A stretch of 39,057 nucleotides of DNA. It comes from Bryobacteraceae bacterium. Its GTDB lineage: Bacteria; Acidobacteriota; Terriglobia; Bryobacterales; Bryobacteraceae. Of the stretch, positions 1-7,698 are shown one piece after another. The first letter of the stretch is position 1, and every line of letters starts with the position of its first letter. The stretch lies in contig JASHSS010000102.1 in NCBI GenBank assembly GCA_030038565.1, positions 1-39,057 on the forward strand, written 5' to 3'. The translations under genes were made by a program, and so were the position numbers. Below the pieces are notes generated by a model, which ran no database searches, was not told the origin of the DNA, and worked only from the letters and a program-made list of their open reading frames with translations.

Positions 1-396
1 GCTTCGGCCGCGCGCGCCGCGGCCCTGGTGGATGTGCGCAGTCCGGCGGAATTCACGGGCGAGATTCTGGCGCCTCCGGGACTGCCGGAGACCTGCCAGC
101 GCGGCGGCCACATTCCGGGCGCCCGCAGCATCCCGTGGGGCAAGGCCTGCAACGACGACGGCACCTTCAAATCGGCCGCCGAACTCGGCGCGCTGTACGG
201 CGGTGAAGGCATCGACGGTTCGCGCCCGGTGATCGCCTATTGCCGCATCGGCGAGCGCTCCAGCCACACGTGGTTTGTGCTGAAGTACCTGCTGGGGTTC
301 GACCAGGTGACCAATTACGACGGCTCGTGGACCGAGTGGGGCAACCTGGTGGGCGTGCCGGTCGAAAAGGGCGTGGCAAGCGCCGCGAAAGGATGA
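1..396 (+). CDS. Thiosulfate sulfurtransferase (CysA2-type), C-terminal part
   Basis: Rhodanese-family enzyme that moves sulfane sulfur from thiosulfate to an acceptor such as cyanide or a thiol. The reading frame is open from base 1, so the N-terminal inactive rhodanese domain and the start lie outside the window. The visible part is the catalytic C-terminal domain. It has the [10 protein letters not shown] strand-turn that opens a rhodanese fold, a GHIPGA motif, and the active-site loop [10 protein letters not shown], whose first Cys carries the persulfide. The tail YDGSWTEWG is typical of actinobacterial and plant-like two-domain sulfurtransferases. The TGA stop overlaps the next start (ATGA), so the two are probably co-translated. 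Family assignment is firm; the physiological acceptor is unknown. Confidence 0.93.
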   Translation, partial: ASAARAAALVDVRSPAEFTGEILAPPGLPETCQRGGHIPGARSIPWGKACNDDGTFKSAAELGALYGGEGIDGSRPVIAYCRIGERSSHTWFVLKYLLGFDQVTNYDGSWTEWGNLVGVPVEKGVASAAKG

Positions 397-620
397 CCAT
401 GCAGGCCGAAGAATTTCAGGAGCGCGAACTCGAAGTGGCCGGGTGGCCGGTGAAGGTGACCAGTTACCGACTGGGCGCCGAATGGCATTCCAAGGCCGAT
501 AACGTTTCGCCGGGAGCGGCCCTGGCGCGCTCCACCGGGGCTACCCGCGAAGCCGCCGAAGGAAAAGTTCTGAAGCGCGCCGAGGAACTCCTCGGCCGGA
601 CGCGCCGCCACGCGGTGTGA
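393..620 (+). CDS. Small conserved-looking protein coupled to the sulfurtransferase
   Basis: A 75-residue soluble protein with no signal peptide, Cys or membrane segment. The start ATG at 393 overlaps the upstream TGA (ATGA); a second in-frame ATG lies at 399. The N-terminal half ([17 protein letters not shown]) looks like beta strands. The second half, around [20 protein letters not shown], looks like a helix-turn-helix-like helical stretch ending in a basic tail. I do not recognise a named family. The coupling suggests a role linked to the sulfurtransferase, perhaps as partner or acceptor, but it has no Cys to accept sulfur. Function unknown. Confidence 0.75.
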   Translation: MTMQAEEFQERELEVAGWPVKVTSYRLGAEWHSKADNVSPGAALARSTGATREAAEGKVLKRAEELLGRTRRHAV

Positions 621-790
621 GCCGTCACCATTGAAGCGTTCGCGCGGCAGAAGCCCGGGCGAGCGGCCATCCTTCCCATCCCGCGAAAAAAGACGGGGCA
701 GCCTGAAGGCTTGTTCCGCGCCTGCCGTGCCGCCCGCGGAAGCTGATCCATCGGACCCGAAACCCGCTTTCGCCGCGCGGTGAATCGTGT

Positions 791-821
791 TCTAATCTAG
801 GAAACCAGCTTGGTGACCAAG
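791..821 (+). promoter_or_regulatory. Candidate -10 box and downstream palindrome before the Gly/Met-rich gene
   Basis: TCTAAT at 791-796 resembles a -10 box. Thirteen bases later, 809-821 is the palindrome CTTGGT-G-ACCAAG with 6-bp perfect arms. If transcription starts about 7 nt after the -10 box, the palindrome lies at the 5' end of the transcript, where it could be an operator or an RNA hairpin. The gene itself starts at 867 with a strong GAGGAGG ribosome site. The role is inferred. Confidence 0.35.
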
Positions 822-866
822 TTGCGCGGCGGCCCTGTGCGCGCCCGCGCGGCTTGAGGAGGCTTG

Positions 867-1418
867 ATGTTCAGACGGTTTTTATTTATGGCGGCCCTGT
901 TGTCCACAGTGGCCTTCGCCCAGGGCGGTATGGGCGGCGGCGGGATGGGCGGGGGCGGCGGCATGGGCGGTGACAGGGGCGGTATGGGCGGCGGTGACAT
1001 GGGCGGGGGCGGCGGCATGGGCGGCGGAATGCGCATGCAGCGTCAATCCCGATTCGACCAGGTAGCCGACAAACTGAAGTTGAATAAAGAACAGAAAGAG
1101 CAGGCGCAGACGATTATGGACGCCGGGCGGGAGGAAGCCGCCGCGCTACGCGAGTCCGTGGTTAAGGCGCGTCTGATGATCGCCGATGCGATGGTGAACT
1201 CCAAAGGCGACGACGAGGTGAAGAAGGCCGAAGACGCTTACGCCGCGGAGGTGGCCAAGATGACCGGCCTGGAAGCCAAAACCTTCGCCAAAATCTATGC
1301 GCTCCTGAAGCCTAACCAGCAGTCCAAAGCCAGCCAGGCCTGGGACTTGATGGCCGATATCTTCAGCTCCGGCGGACGCGGCGGCGGACGAGGGCGCGGG
1401 CAGAGTCAGAACCAATAG
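867..1418 (+). CDS. Exported Gly/Met-rich CpxP/Spy-like protein
   Basis: A 183-residue periplasmic protein. The ATG at 867 follows GAGGAGG (855-861); a TTG three bases earlier is less likely. Residues 1-19 form a Sec signal peptide ending AFA-Q. Residues 20-56 are a run of GGMGGG-type repeats with several Met. The rest is helical, with an LKLNKEQKEQ segment like the LTxxQ region of the CpxP/Spy family, and a Gly/Arg-rich tail. The family includes periplasmic chaperones and metal-stress sensors. The next gene is a tandem paralogue. Metal binding by the Met-rich stretch is possible but not shown. Confidence 0.82.
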   Translation: MFRRFLFMAALLSTVAFAQGGMGGGGMGGGGGMGGDRGGMGGGDMGGGGGMGGGMRMQRQSRFDQVADKLKLNKEQKEQAQTIMDAGREEAAALRESVVKARLMIADAMVNSKGDDEVKKAEDAYAAEVAKMTGLEAKTFAKIYALLKPNQQSKASQAWDLMADIFSSGGRGGGRGRGQSQNQ

Positions 1419-1528
1419 TCGCTCGCGCGCCGGTGGGCGGCGGCGAATCCGCCCGTCCAGCGGGGCGGCCCGGAAAGACGAGGGCCGTTCGCCCGGCGCG
1501 GGATTGCGGAGAACACAAGGAGATTTCT

Positions 1529-2005
1529 ATGGTGTTGAAAATCGTATGGACCGTGTTTCTGGCGGCTGGCTTAGCGATGGCCCAGCGCGGCGGCAGCCGC
1601 AACAACTCCGCCCCGATGGGAGATATGGGCATGTCGCGTCCGGAGCCTCTCGACCAGCTTGCCCAGATGCTGAAGCTGAACAGAGATCAGAGGAAAGATG
1701 TCAAGGGCATCATGGACGATACTCAGAAAGAAGTGATGCCTCTGCGCGAGAGCATGGCCAAAAGCCGCGAGCAGATCGGCGCGGCGATCGAGGCCGGCAA
1801 GAGCCAGGACGAGATCGACCAGGCGGTGAAGAGCTTTGCCGCACTGGAAGCCCAGGTGAGCGGAGTGGAGACCAAGGCCTTCGCCAAAATCTTCTCCGGC
1901 CTGGATGCCGACCAGAAAAACAACGCCCAGGGCCTGGTCAATTCGCTGATGTTCATGCACGAAGTTTTCAAGCGCAAGAACTGGAACGCGCAAGGGACGG
2001 AATAG
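1529..2005 (+). CDS. Exported CpxP/Spy-like protein, tandem paralogue
   Basis: A 158-residue exported protein. The ATG at 1529 is preceded by AAGGAG (1517-1522) at good spacing. A signal peptide (about residues 1-19, ending LAMA-Q) precedes a short linker and a helical domain. The core LKLNRDQRKD aligns with LKLNKEQKEQ of the upstream gene. Further shared segments are LRES, the ETKAFAKI/EAKTFAKI match and a final helix. The two genes therefore arose by duplication, but this copy lacks the long Gly/Met repeat and the Gly/Arg tail. It ends 6 bp from the convergent lyase gene. A periplasmic chaperone or sensor role is inferred from the family only. Confidence 0.82.
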   Translation: MVLKIVWTVFLAAGLAMAQRGGSRNNSAPMGDMGMSRPEPLDQLAQMLKLNRDQRKDVKGIMDDTQKEVMPLRESMAKSREQIGAAIEAGKSQDEIDQAVKSFAALEAQVSGVETKAFAKIFSGLDADQKNNAQGLVNSLMFMHEVFKRKNWNAQGTE

Positions 2006-2011
2006 CGGCCC

Positions 2012-3160
2012 TCACACCCACAAAAGCGGCTGGCGCACGGGGAAGTTGCGCAGCACTTCCTCGACCGTGGGATCGGGATTGAGCCGGCCCCACAGCGCCA
2101 GGTATTCGGGCCGGTCGAGCGCCAGCCCGGCGAACAGCAGGCAAGGCTGGCGTACCGGCCATTGGTCGTAATACATCACGTCCGGCTGGAGCGGCCACTT
2201 CCGCTTGTCCAGAATGAACGGGTACATGTAAGCCACCGCGCGGGCCATGCCGCGGCCATCCGGGAGCCGCCACTTCCACAGGTTGCCGGAGGGCGTCGTA
2301 AGGGTCTGGGCCAGGATGGCGAAGGCATCCAGGTTGAACAGCGAATAGCCGTACGGTTTGGTGCGCCGCAGTTCCTGGGGAAAGCTGCCGTCGGCGGCCT
2401 CCTGGCCGGGAATCAGGACGGTCTTGAAGCGGTTGCGGCAATCGGCCGTCTGCCCGGCGTTGCCGGTGAGCCAACTGAAAGCCGCCACCTGGGCTGCCCA
2501 GCAGGTGCCGTGGTTGTTTTTAGCGTCCCGCTCGGCGATTCCGTAGGGATGCGTGGTCATCCATTCGGTATACGCGGCGAACCACTGCTTCACCCCGTCC
2601 AGATCGGCGGGCGCCGGGTCGATCTGCCCCGCTGCGCGCGCCACTTCCACCAGGTGCAGGGTGTCGATGATGCCGGTGCCGCGACCGGTGAAGCGGCCGT
2701 GGATGGCTTGCGCGTATTCGAGGTTGGGATTCATGCGCGTGGCCGGCTCTATGAACCAGGCGCGCAAGTGGCCCGCGGCGGCAGTGGAATACCGGCGATC
2801 GCCGGTGAGCTTGTAAGCCGCCGCCAGGGCCGGCACGATCAGGCTGAGCCGGATCATGGCGCGGCGGTGCTCGACGAAGTTATCCGGATTGCTCATACCG
2901 TCGCGCTGGATGTAGGGCCCGTTGGGATTGTTCGGATCGGGCCACCAGTAATCGCCCTCGGAGAAGAAATCGTGCAATCCTCCCGCGCTGCGCGGAGAAT
3001 GCGAGGCGGTTACGGTGACCGGCGGCGCGGAGAGATAGCCCGCGGCGGCCTTCAACACGCGCGGCCGCTCGATGGCCGCGAGATCGAATCTGGCGGCCGC
3101 CCAAAGGGCATCGGCAACCGGGCAGGCGAAGGCCGCACCGAGAAACTCGCGGCGGAGCAT
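2012..3160 (-). CDS. Alginate lyase family protein (PL5-like), Tat-exported
   Basis: A 382-residue protein of the alginate lyase (alpha/alpha) superfamily, expected to cleave uronate-containing polysaccharide by beta-elimination. It starts MLRREFLGAAF, a twin-arginine signal, so it is probably exported folded. The motif NNHGTCWAAQ (residues 215-224) matches the catalytic Asn-Asn-His of PL5 enzymes, and GYSLFNLDA (271-279) supplies a candidate catalytic Tyr. WWPDPNNPNGPY (72-83) is typical of bacterial members of this Pfam family. The start is supported by TAAAAT 6 nt upstream, a leaderless arrangement. Substrate could be alginate or another uronan. No transporter for the products is nearby. 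Confidence 0.88.
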   Translation of the reverse strand: MLRREFLGAAFACPVADALWAAARFDLAAIERPRVLKAAAGYLSAPPVTVTASHSPRSAGGLHDFFSEGDYWWPDPNNPNGPYIQRDGMSNPDNFVEHRRAMIRLSLIVPALAAAYKLTGDRRYSTAAAGHLRAWFIEPATRMNPNLEYAQAIHGRFTGRGTGIIDTLHLVEVARAAGQIDPAPADLDGVKQWFAAYTEWMTTHPYGIAERDAKNNHGTCWAAQVAAFSWLTGNAGQTADCRNRFKTVLIPGQEAADGSFPQELRRTKPYGYSLFNLDAFAILAQTLTTPSGNLWKWRLPDGRGMARAVAYMYPFILDKRKWPLQPDVMYYDQWPVRQPCLLFAGLALDRPEYLALWGRLNPDPTVEEVLRNFPVRQPLLWV

Positions 3161-3166
3161 GAGGGT

Positions 3167-3172
3167 ATTTTA
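3167..3172 (-). promoter_or_regulatory. Candidate leaderless -10 box for the lyase gene
   Basis: Reads TAAAAT on the minus strand, with 6 nt between it and the ATG at 3160. There is no Shine-Dalgarno and no clear -35. Transcription would start at or next to the A of the ATG. Confidence 0.5.
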
Positions 3173-3400
3173 ACGCTAAATCCGGACCGACTGGTTCCGT
3201 CGGGGCGGGTGACGCTACGCCGCAGGGCGAGCTTCCGGCGCCACTGAAAGGAGAGGCCGCGGACCCTGCGGCGGGGTCGCTGAGGCCGGAATGGGAGCGC
3301 CCGCGGGAAGGTTGGTGGCCGGATTGCGCGATGGCGGGAGACGGGACGGCGGCAGGGGACTTGCAGTCCGCCGATACACGCGGAGGAACGCCGGCCCGAT

Positions 3401-3422
3401 AAAAAAACGAACCGGCGTTCGT
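3401..3422 (-). terminator. Rho-independent terminator of the 526-residue protein gene
   Basis: On the minus strand, 12 nt after the stop codon, ACGAAC-GCCG-GTTCGT forms a 6-bp stem with a tetraloop, followed directly by a run of T (seven T on the minus strand at 3401-3407, the first of them closing the stem). This is a textbook intrinsic terminator. A longer alternative pairing (GAACGCCGG at 3386-3394 with CCGGCGTTC at 3412-3420) could compete with it. Confidence 0.75.
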
Positions 3423-3433
3423 CCGCATGGAGG

Positions 3434-5014
3434 TCAGGCGCCGAGGATCTCCTGCTCGCAGGCCAGCATAACGGTGGCGGCCCCGTCGACCACGCTGGAA
3501 GCGTCTCCGATCGAGAGGCCGACATCGAGCGCCAGGGAAGCCACGCTATCGACCAACTTGATCCAACTGGGGAGACCTTGCATCATGGCGTCCCGCGTCT
3601 CCACAAACAACTTTTGGTTCGCATGCGCCCGGTTAGCCGCCTCGTTTACTCTGGACACCAATGCGACCAGTTTCCCCACTTGCTCATCGACCTTGGCGAT
3701 TTTGCCCTTGACTTTGGAGGCTTTGTCGGGCGGCAGCGCCTTGAGGGCCGCGGCGTTGGTCTTCTTCCACTCCTCTTGCGCAGTCATAGCCGCAGTCAGT
3801 TTCTTTGCATTTTCGTGCGACTTCAGATCGAGCTTCCCGATGTTGGTCTCATGCAGGCCGATGTTTTTATTGAGGTTTTCCATGCTTGGAATACCCCTAA
3901 ACCCGCTGATGCCGGCGAGAACACCGAGTCCGATGGCCTTCCCTGTCTCCTTCGCCTTGGTTGCGACTGACGGGTCCTTCAGATCCTGCTCCAGGATCAC
4001 CTTGAGGGCGGCGATTTGGACTTTGACGAGTGCGGCTACCGTGTCGCACGAGGAGGCCAGCGCGGCGCATTCCTGGGCGATGGCGATCCCGCCCCGCGCG
4101 ATGCCCACGGCGGCGATGGGCGTGAACGCGCCGTGGCTGGCGGCGGAAATCGCGACCGCCGCCACCATGCAGGTGCCCGTGATGGTGATCTTGCCGACGC
4201 TCTTGATCCTGGAATTGAGGAGGCGCTTCTGGCCCTTCTTGAAATCTTCCAGCTGCTTCTCGACCTCCGCGTTTACTTCTTTGCCAGCCTTTTCCAGCGA
4301 GGTGTGGAACTGGTCATACAGCGCCTTGCCGGCCTTTTCGGCGGCCGCCTTATCGGTCGGCTTGGAAGCGACGATGGCTTCCATCGCCTTGATCATTTCG
4401 TCCACGGCTTTATCGGCCTTCTTTTTGGCGCTTTCCTGGATACGGCCGGCCCGTGCCCCATCCTTTTCCATTTCTTCGAACAGATCGCCGTCCACCTCTG
4501 CTGTAACTTCAATCAGCAAGGTATCCGGGACCGTCAGAATCGTTTTTACGTCCCTGTCCTTCAGACTGGCGGCCAGGTTAAACGAAACGGCTTTCCAGTG
4601 AACGGGGGCGGAAGACTGCGCCTTGGAAGCCTTCACGGCGGCGTCATCCGGGAGCAGCGTTTCAGCCTGCGCCAGGCGTTTGGCCATGCTCTCTTTGATC
4701 GACTTGAGGGCCTCCAGCATGGGGTTCTTGACGGCATCGCTCAGAGCCGAGGCCTTGATCGCGTCGGTGTAGGTTTTGATGGTATTGTCGATGGTAGTTT
4801 TCGCGCTGGACAGTTTGTCCCATTTGGGAAAATTCTTGGGCCAGGCGTCCAAGGCGCTTCCAAAGTCCGCCTTCATCTTGGTCTTTCGCAATTCGGCGAG
4901 TTTGGAGGTTTCGGGCGGCTTGGCTTTAGCCGCTGCCTCTTCGGATTTTTTCTTTGCGGCGGTCCACACGTTCTTGAGTGGAGGATTGCCGAGTGCTTGC
5001 GCGGGTGCTGACAT
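3434..5014 (-). CDS. Orphan helical protein with hydrophobic core; possible pore-former (unrecognised)
   Basis: A 526-residue protein that I do not recognise. It has no signal peptide. Residues 10-150 and 190-272 are Ala/Lys/Glu-rich and look like long amphipathic helices or coiled coils. Residues 150-178 look like a few beta strands. Residues 273-345 form a long hydrophobic, Gly/Ala/Ile-rich stretch (VGKITITG, MVAAVAISAA, PIAAVGIARGGIAIA), followed by another at 357-372. Helices resume at 395-475 and a final hydrophobic segment covers 482-520. Long helices around a hydrophobic hairpin are seen in alpha-helical pore-forming toxins, but this is a shape argument only. Visibly less GC-rich and more Lys-rich than its neighbours. 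It has its own leaderless-type promoter and an intrinsic terminator, so it is monocistronic. Confidence 0.8.
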   Translation of the reverse strand: MSAPAQALGNPPLKNVWTAAKKKSEEAAAKAKPPETSKLAELRKTKMKADFGSALDAWPKNFPKWDKLSSAKTTIDNTIKTYTDAIKASALSDAVKNPMLEALKSIKESMAKRLAQAETLLPDDAAVKASKAQSSAPVHWKAVSFNLAASLKDRDVKTILTVPDTLLIEVTAEVDGDLFEEMEKDGARAGRIQESAKKKADKAVDEMIKAMEAIVASKPTDKAAAEKAGKALYDQFHTSLEKAGKEVNAEVEKQLEDFKKGQKRLLNSRIKSVGKITITGTCMVAAVAISAASHGAFTPIAAVGIARGGIAIAQECAALASSCDTVAALVKVQIAALKVILEQDLKDPSVATKAKETGKAIGLGVLAGISGFRGIPSMENLNKNIGLHETNIGKLDLKSHENAKKLTAAMTAQEEWKKTNAAALKALPPDKASKVKGKIAKVDEQVGKLVALVSRVNEAANRAHANQKLFVETRDAMMQGLPSWIKLVDSVASLALDVGLSIGDASSVVDGAATVMLACEQEILGA

Positions 5015-5021
5015 GGTGGGT

Positions 5022-5027
5022 ATTCTA
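5022..5027 (-). promoter_or_regulatory. Candidate leaderless -10 box for the 526-residue protein
   Basis: Reads TAGAAT on the minus strand, 7 nt before the ATG at 5014. No -35 consensus is visible at 16-18 bp. Confidence 0.5.
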
Positions 5028-5059
5028 TCAGACCCGGTGACCGCCGCTCAGCGGAACGG

Positions 5060-5080
5060 TTGTCACAGAACGATTGTCAC
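5060..5080 (-). promoter_or_regulatory. Direct repeats GTGACAA x2 upstream of the 526-residue protein gene
   Basis: TTGTCAC occurs at 5060-5066 and 5074-5080 on the plus strand (GTGACAA on the minus strand), with a period of 14 bp. The pair sits about 33-53 bp upstream of the TAGAAT box, in the place of an activator site. It could be chance, and the DNA also lies just past the end of the VOC gene. No known regulator is assigned. Confidence 0.3.
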
Positions 5081-5111
5081 TGTCGGCGTTCCGCGGCGAT
5101 TGCCTCGCCTC

Positions 5112-5495
5112 TTACGCGAGCGGCGTCTGGCGGTGCAGCAGGTGCAGGATGTTGCCGTCGGGGTCGGCGAAGAAGACTAGCGAGTTGCCGCCGTGGGTGG
5201 AGGGCTCGGCCAGAAACCGCACGCCGTGCGCGGCGAGGGCCTGGCAAGCGGCCGGGAAATTCTCTACCGTAAGCGCCAGGTGGCGCAAGCCGGGGTCGTT
5301 CATCTGAAAGGCGCCTGCGGCGGCCTGCCGCGCTTCGATGATTTCGATCATTGAGCCGTCCTCGCTCTTCACGAATACCGTGCGGCTGTTCTTCGACCGG
5401 TGGTTGATGCGGAAGCCCAGGACGTCCACGTACCACTGGGCCAGCCGTTCCGGGTCCGGCGATGCGATGGCGGTGTGCTCGATGCCTTTCACCAT
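5112..5495 (-). CDS. VOC family (glyoxalase/dioxygenase-like) protein
   Basis: A 127-residue vicinal oxygen chelate protein: two beta-alpha-beta-beta-beta modules around a divalent metal. It starts MVKGIEHTAIASPDPE and includes WYVDVLGFR, the usual first-module signature. The second module runs from LRHLALTVEN to FFADPDGNILHLL. Likely metal ligands are His7, the Glu in SMIEIIE, the His in LRHLAL and His in the final strand, where most relatives have Glu. The family covers glyoxalase I, dioxygenases and fosfomycin resistance, so the substrate cannot be read from sequence. The start is supported by TACAAT 8 nt upstream. Confidence 0.9.
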   Translation of the reverse strand: MVKGIEHTAIASPDPERLAQWYVDVLGFRINHRSKNSRTVFVKSEDGSMIEIIEARQAAAGAFQMNDPGLRHLALTVENFPAACQALAAHGVRFLAEPSTHGGNSLVFFADPDGNILHLLHRQTPLA

Positions 5496-5503
5496 AATCC
5501 GCG

Positions 5504-5509
5504 ATTGTA
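5504..5509 (-). promoter_or_regulatory. Candidate leaderless -10 box for the VOC gene
   Basis: TACAAT on the minus strand with 8 nt to the ATG at 5495. No Shine-Dalgarno in between. Confidence 0.5.
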
Positions 5510-5552
5510 GCGCCAATCGACTATGATGGTCCCAACAGGTCTTTCGAAAGCC

Positions 5553-6371
5553 ATGCGGCCTCTCCGCCTGCCCATTCTGTGCGCCGCCGCCGCCCTGGCG
5601 GTGCTGGCCCAATACGGGCGGGTCCCCGAGCGCGGGATGGACGACGCTCCCCTGCCCCGCCGCGAGGCCGAGTTCCACTTCATCCGCCTGGAATACACCG
5701 ATCTCCCGCAGTTCCATCGCGGATGGGGCCGCTCCTCGCGCGACGGCATGGGCTCAGGCTGGTGGCTGGTGGATTGGCCGGCCGCCGACAACCACTTCAC
5801 CACCGGCGTCGAGCGCCTCACCCGCATCGATACGGGCGACCCGCGCCATCTCCGCCTTACCGATCCGAACCTCTTCGATTACCCCTGGATCTACGCCACG
5901 CAAACCGGCTGGTGGGGCCTCACCGATGCCGAAATCGCCCGCCTGCGCGAATACCTGCTGCGCGGCGGCTACCTGGTGGTGGACGATTTCTGGGGACCCG
6001 AGCAGTGGGAAATCTTCCGCCAGACCATGGACCGGGTGCTGCCGGGCCAGCCCATCACCGACATCCAGGAATCCGATTCCGTCATGCACGTCCTCTACGA
6101 CATCCAGGAGAAGGACCGCACCTTCATTCCCGGCTCCCGCCACCTGCGCCGCGGCCCCGGCGGCGTCATCCAAGTGGTGCAGCCGGAAGGCGCCGCGCCC
6201 GCCTGGCGCGCCATCAACGACTACCGCAACCGCATGGTGGTGGCGGTAAATTTTAATACCGACGTGGGCGATGCCTGGGAATTCGCCGACGTGCCCTATT
6301 ACCCCGAACCCATGACCGCCCTGGCCTACCGCTACGACATCAACTACATTATCTATTCCATGACGCACTGA
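5553..6371 (+). CDS. Exported DUF4159 domain protein
   Basis: A 272-residue exported protein with the DUF4159 fold, which resembles class I glutamine amidotransferase/ThuA domains. Residues 1-20 are a signal peptide. The body has EFHFIRLEYTD, the DYPWIYATQ strand, a turn LREYLLRGGYLVVDDFWG and a C-terminal RYDINYIIYSMTH, all usual for this domain. ATGs at 5523 and 5526 fall inside a TATGAT -10-like hexamer (5522-5527), so the ATG at 5553, which directly opens the signal peptide, is preferred. Ribosome site is weak. The next gene starts 24 bp downstream. Function of the family is unknown. Confidence 0.87.
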   Translation: MRPLRLPILCAAAALAVLAQYGRVPERGMDDAPLPRREAEFHFIRLEYTDLPQFHRGWGRSSRDGMGSGWWLVDWPAADNHFTTGVERLTRIDTGDPRHLRLTDPNLFDYPWIYATQTGWWGLTDAEIARLREYLLRGGYLVVDDFWGPEQWEIFRQTMDRVLPGQPITDIQESDSVMHVLYDIQEKDRTFIPGSRHLRRGPGGVIQVVQPEGAAPAWRAINDYRNRMVVAVNFNTDVGDAWEFADVPYYPEPMTALAYRYDINYIIYSMTH

Positions 6372-6382
6372 TAGCGCCACGC

Positions 6383-6388
6383 TATGCT
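6383..6388 (+). promoter_or_regulatory. Candidate leaderless -10 box for the exported protein gene
   Basis: TATGCT, 7 nt before the ATG at 6396. An upstream in-frame ATG at 6384 lies inside this hexamer, which argues for 6396 as the real start. Confidence 0.4.
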
Positions 6389-6395
6389 ATTACCG

Positions 6396-7694
6396 ATGCG
6401 TTCCGCGACTCTCCTGGTTTGCGCGGTGGCCTGTGCCCAGACCCAGCCTGCACCCGGCGAACTGCTGGCGCGGGTAAGCGAGAGGGTCCTGAACACCGTC
6501 GATCGCCTTCCGCGTTATATGTGCACGGAAACCATCGATCGCAAGCAGTACGAACCCGGCTCCGGCCGTTCCGAACCCTGTGAACCCGCCTCCAGAAGGC
6601 TGACGTTTCTGGCCACCTCCGACCGCCTGCGGATGGACGTGGCGGTCTCGGCCGGTACGGAGATGTACTCGTGGGTCGGGGAAAGCCATTTTGAAGACCG
6701 CGGCCTGTTCGGCATGGTGGGCACCGGGGCCGTCTCCACGGGCAGTTTCTCCGCCTTCCTGACGGTCATCTTCCGCACCGACAACACGGCGTTTTCCTAC
6801 GCGGGACCGGTCACCGAGGCCGGCCGCCAACTGGAGAGATTCGAGTTCCACGTGCCCCACGAGATGAGCCACTACTTTTACAGCGGGAACGGCAGCCGCG
6901 TGATCACCGGGTATATGGGCGCGATCCTGGTGGATCCACAAACCGCGGACCTGGTTCGCCTGGAGGTGCACACCGAAGGGTTGCCTCCGGAGACCGGCTC
7001 ATGCCAGTCCAGTTCGACTTTGGACTACCGCCGCCTGCGCCTGCACGATACCGATTTCCTCCTGCCCGGCCGCGTGGAACTGTACATCCTGGACGCCAAC
7101 GGCGTGGAGTCGCGCAACACCACGGTGTTTTCGGGCTGCCACGAGTTCCTGGGAGAATCCACGTTGAGCTTCGGGACCTCCCCTGAAGTGGAGACCGCCG
7201 GCGGCGCCCTGGCCTTGGACGGGAGCGAACTGCCGCCTGGCCTGCCCTTGCAGATGGCCTTCACCCGGAGCATCGATCCGGCCACCGCCGCGGCGGGCGA
7301 CAGAATCGATGCCCGGCTGACCGAATCGATTCGCGGCGCGGACCACCGGACGCTGGTCCCCAAGGGAGCCGCCGTCACTTTGCGGCTCCTCGAGATGCGC
7401 CGTTTTTACGAGCCGCGGAAGGTCCTACGGCTGGTGCTGAAGCCGGAGACGGTCGAGATCGGCGGAACCCCGCGCCCTTTGGCGGCCGCGCCGGATGCGC
7501 GTCCGGCTGCCGTCATGCCGAATCCGGGCGCCATGCACCAGCGACCCGCGCCAGTGGTTCGCCTGCTGCTGGACAGCAAGGATCCGCACGCCGCCGTGCT
7601 CGAGTACTTCGATGTGCGCAGCGACGTCCTGCCCGCCGGTTTCGAATCCAGTTGGGTCACCGCCATACCCAAACCACCCGCATCCAGGCGATAG
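6396..7694 (+). CDS. Exported protein of an acidobacterial family of unknown function
   Basis: A 432-residue protein with a short signal peptide (MRSATLLVCAVACAQ). The N-terminal segment ERVLNTVDRLPRYMCTETIDR resembles a motif common at the front of exported acidobacterial proteins. A central region of about 200 residues looks like mixed beta strands, as in LolA-like carrier folds. The C-terminal third (from about residue 285) includes GDRIDARLTES and a VPKGAAVTLRL stretch, a beta-rich module. Several Cys could form disulfides. It follows the DUF4159 gene by 24 bp and may be co-transcribed or have its own leaderless promoter. Ends 4 bp from the convergent glycosyltransferase gene. No function assigned. 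Confidence 0.82.
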   Translation: MRSATLLVCAVACAQTQPAPGELLARVSERVLNTVDRLPRYMCTETIDRKQYEPGSGRSEPCEPASRRLTFLATSDRLRMDVAVSAGTEMYSWVGESHFEDRGLFGMVGTGAVSTGSFSAFLTVIFRTDNTAFSYAGPVTEAGRQLERFEFHVPHEMSHYFYSGNGSRVITGYMGAILVDPQTADLVRLEVHTEGLPPETGSCQSSSTLDYRRLRLHDTDFLLPGRVELYILDANGVESRNTTVFSGCHEFLGESTLSFGTSPEVETAGGALALDGSELPPGLPLQMAFTRSIDPATAAAGDRIDARLTESIRGADHRTLVPKGAAVTLRLLEMRRFYEPRKVLRLVLKPETVEIGGTPRPLAAAPDARPAAVMPNPGAMHQRPAPVVRLLLDSKDPHAAVLEYFDVRSDVLPAGFESSWVTAIPKPPASRR

Positions 7695-7698
7695 CGGA

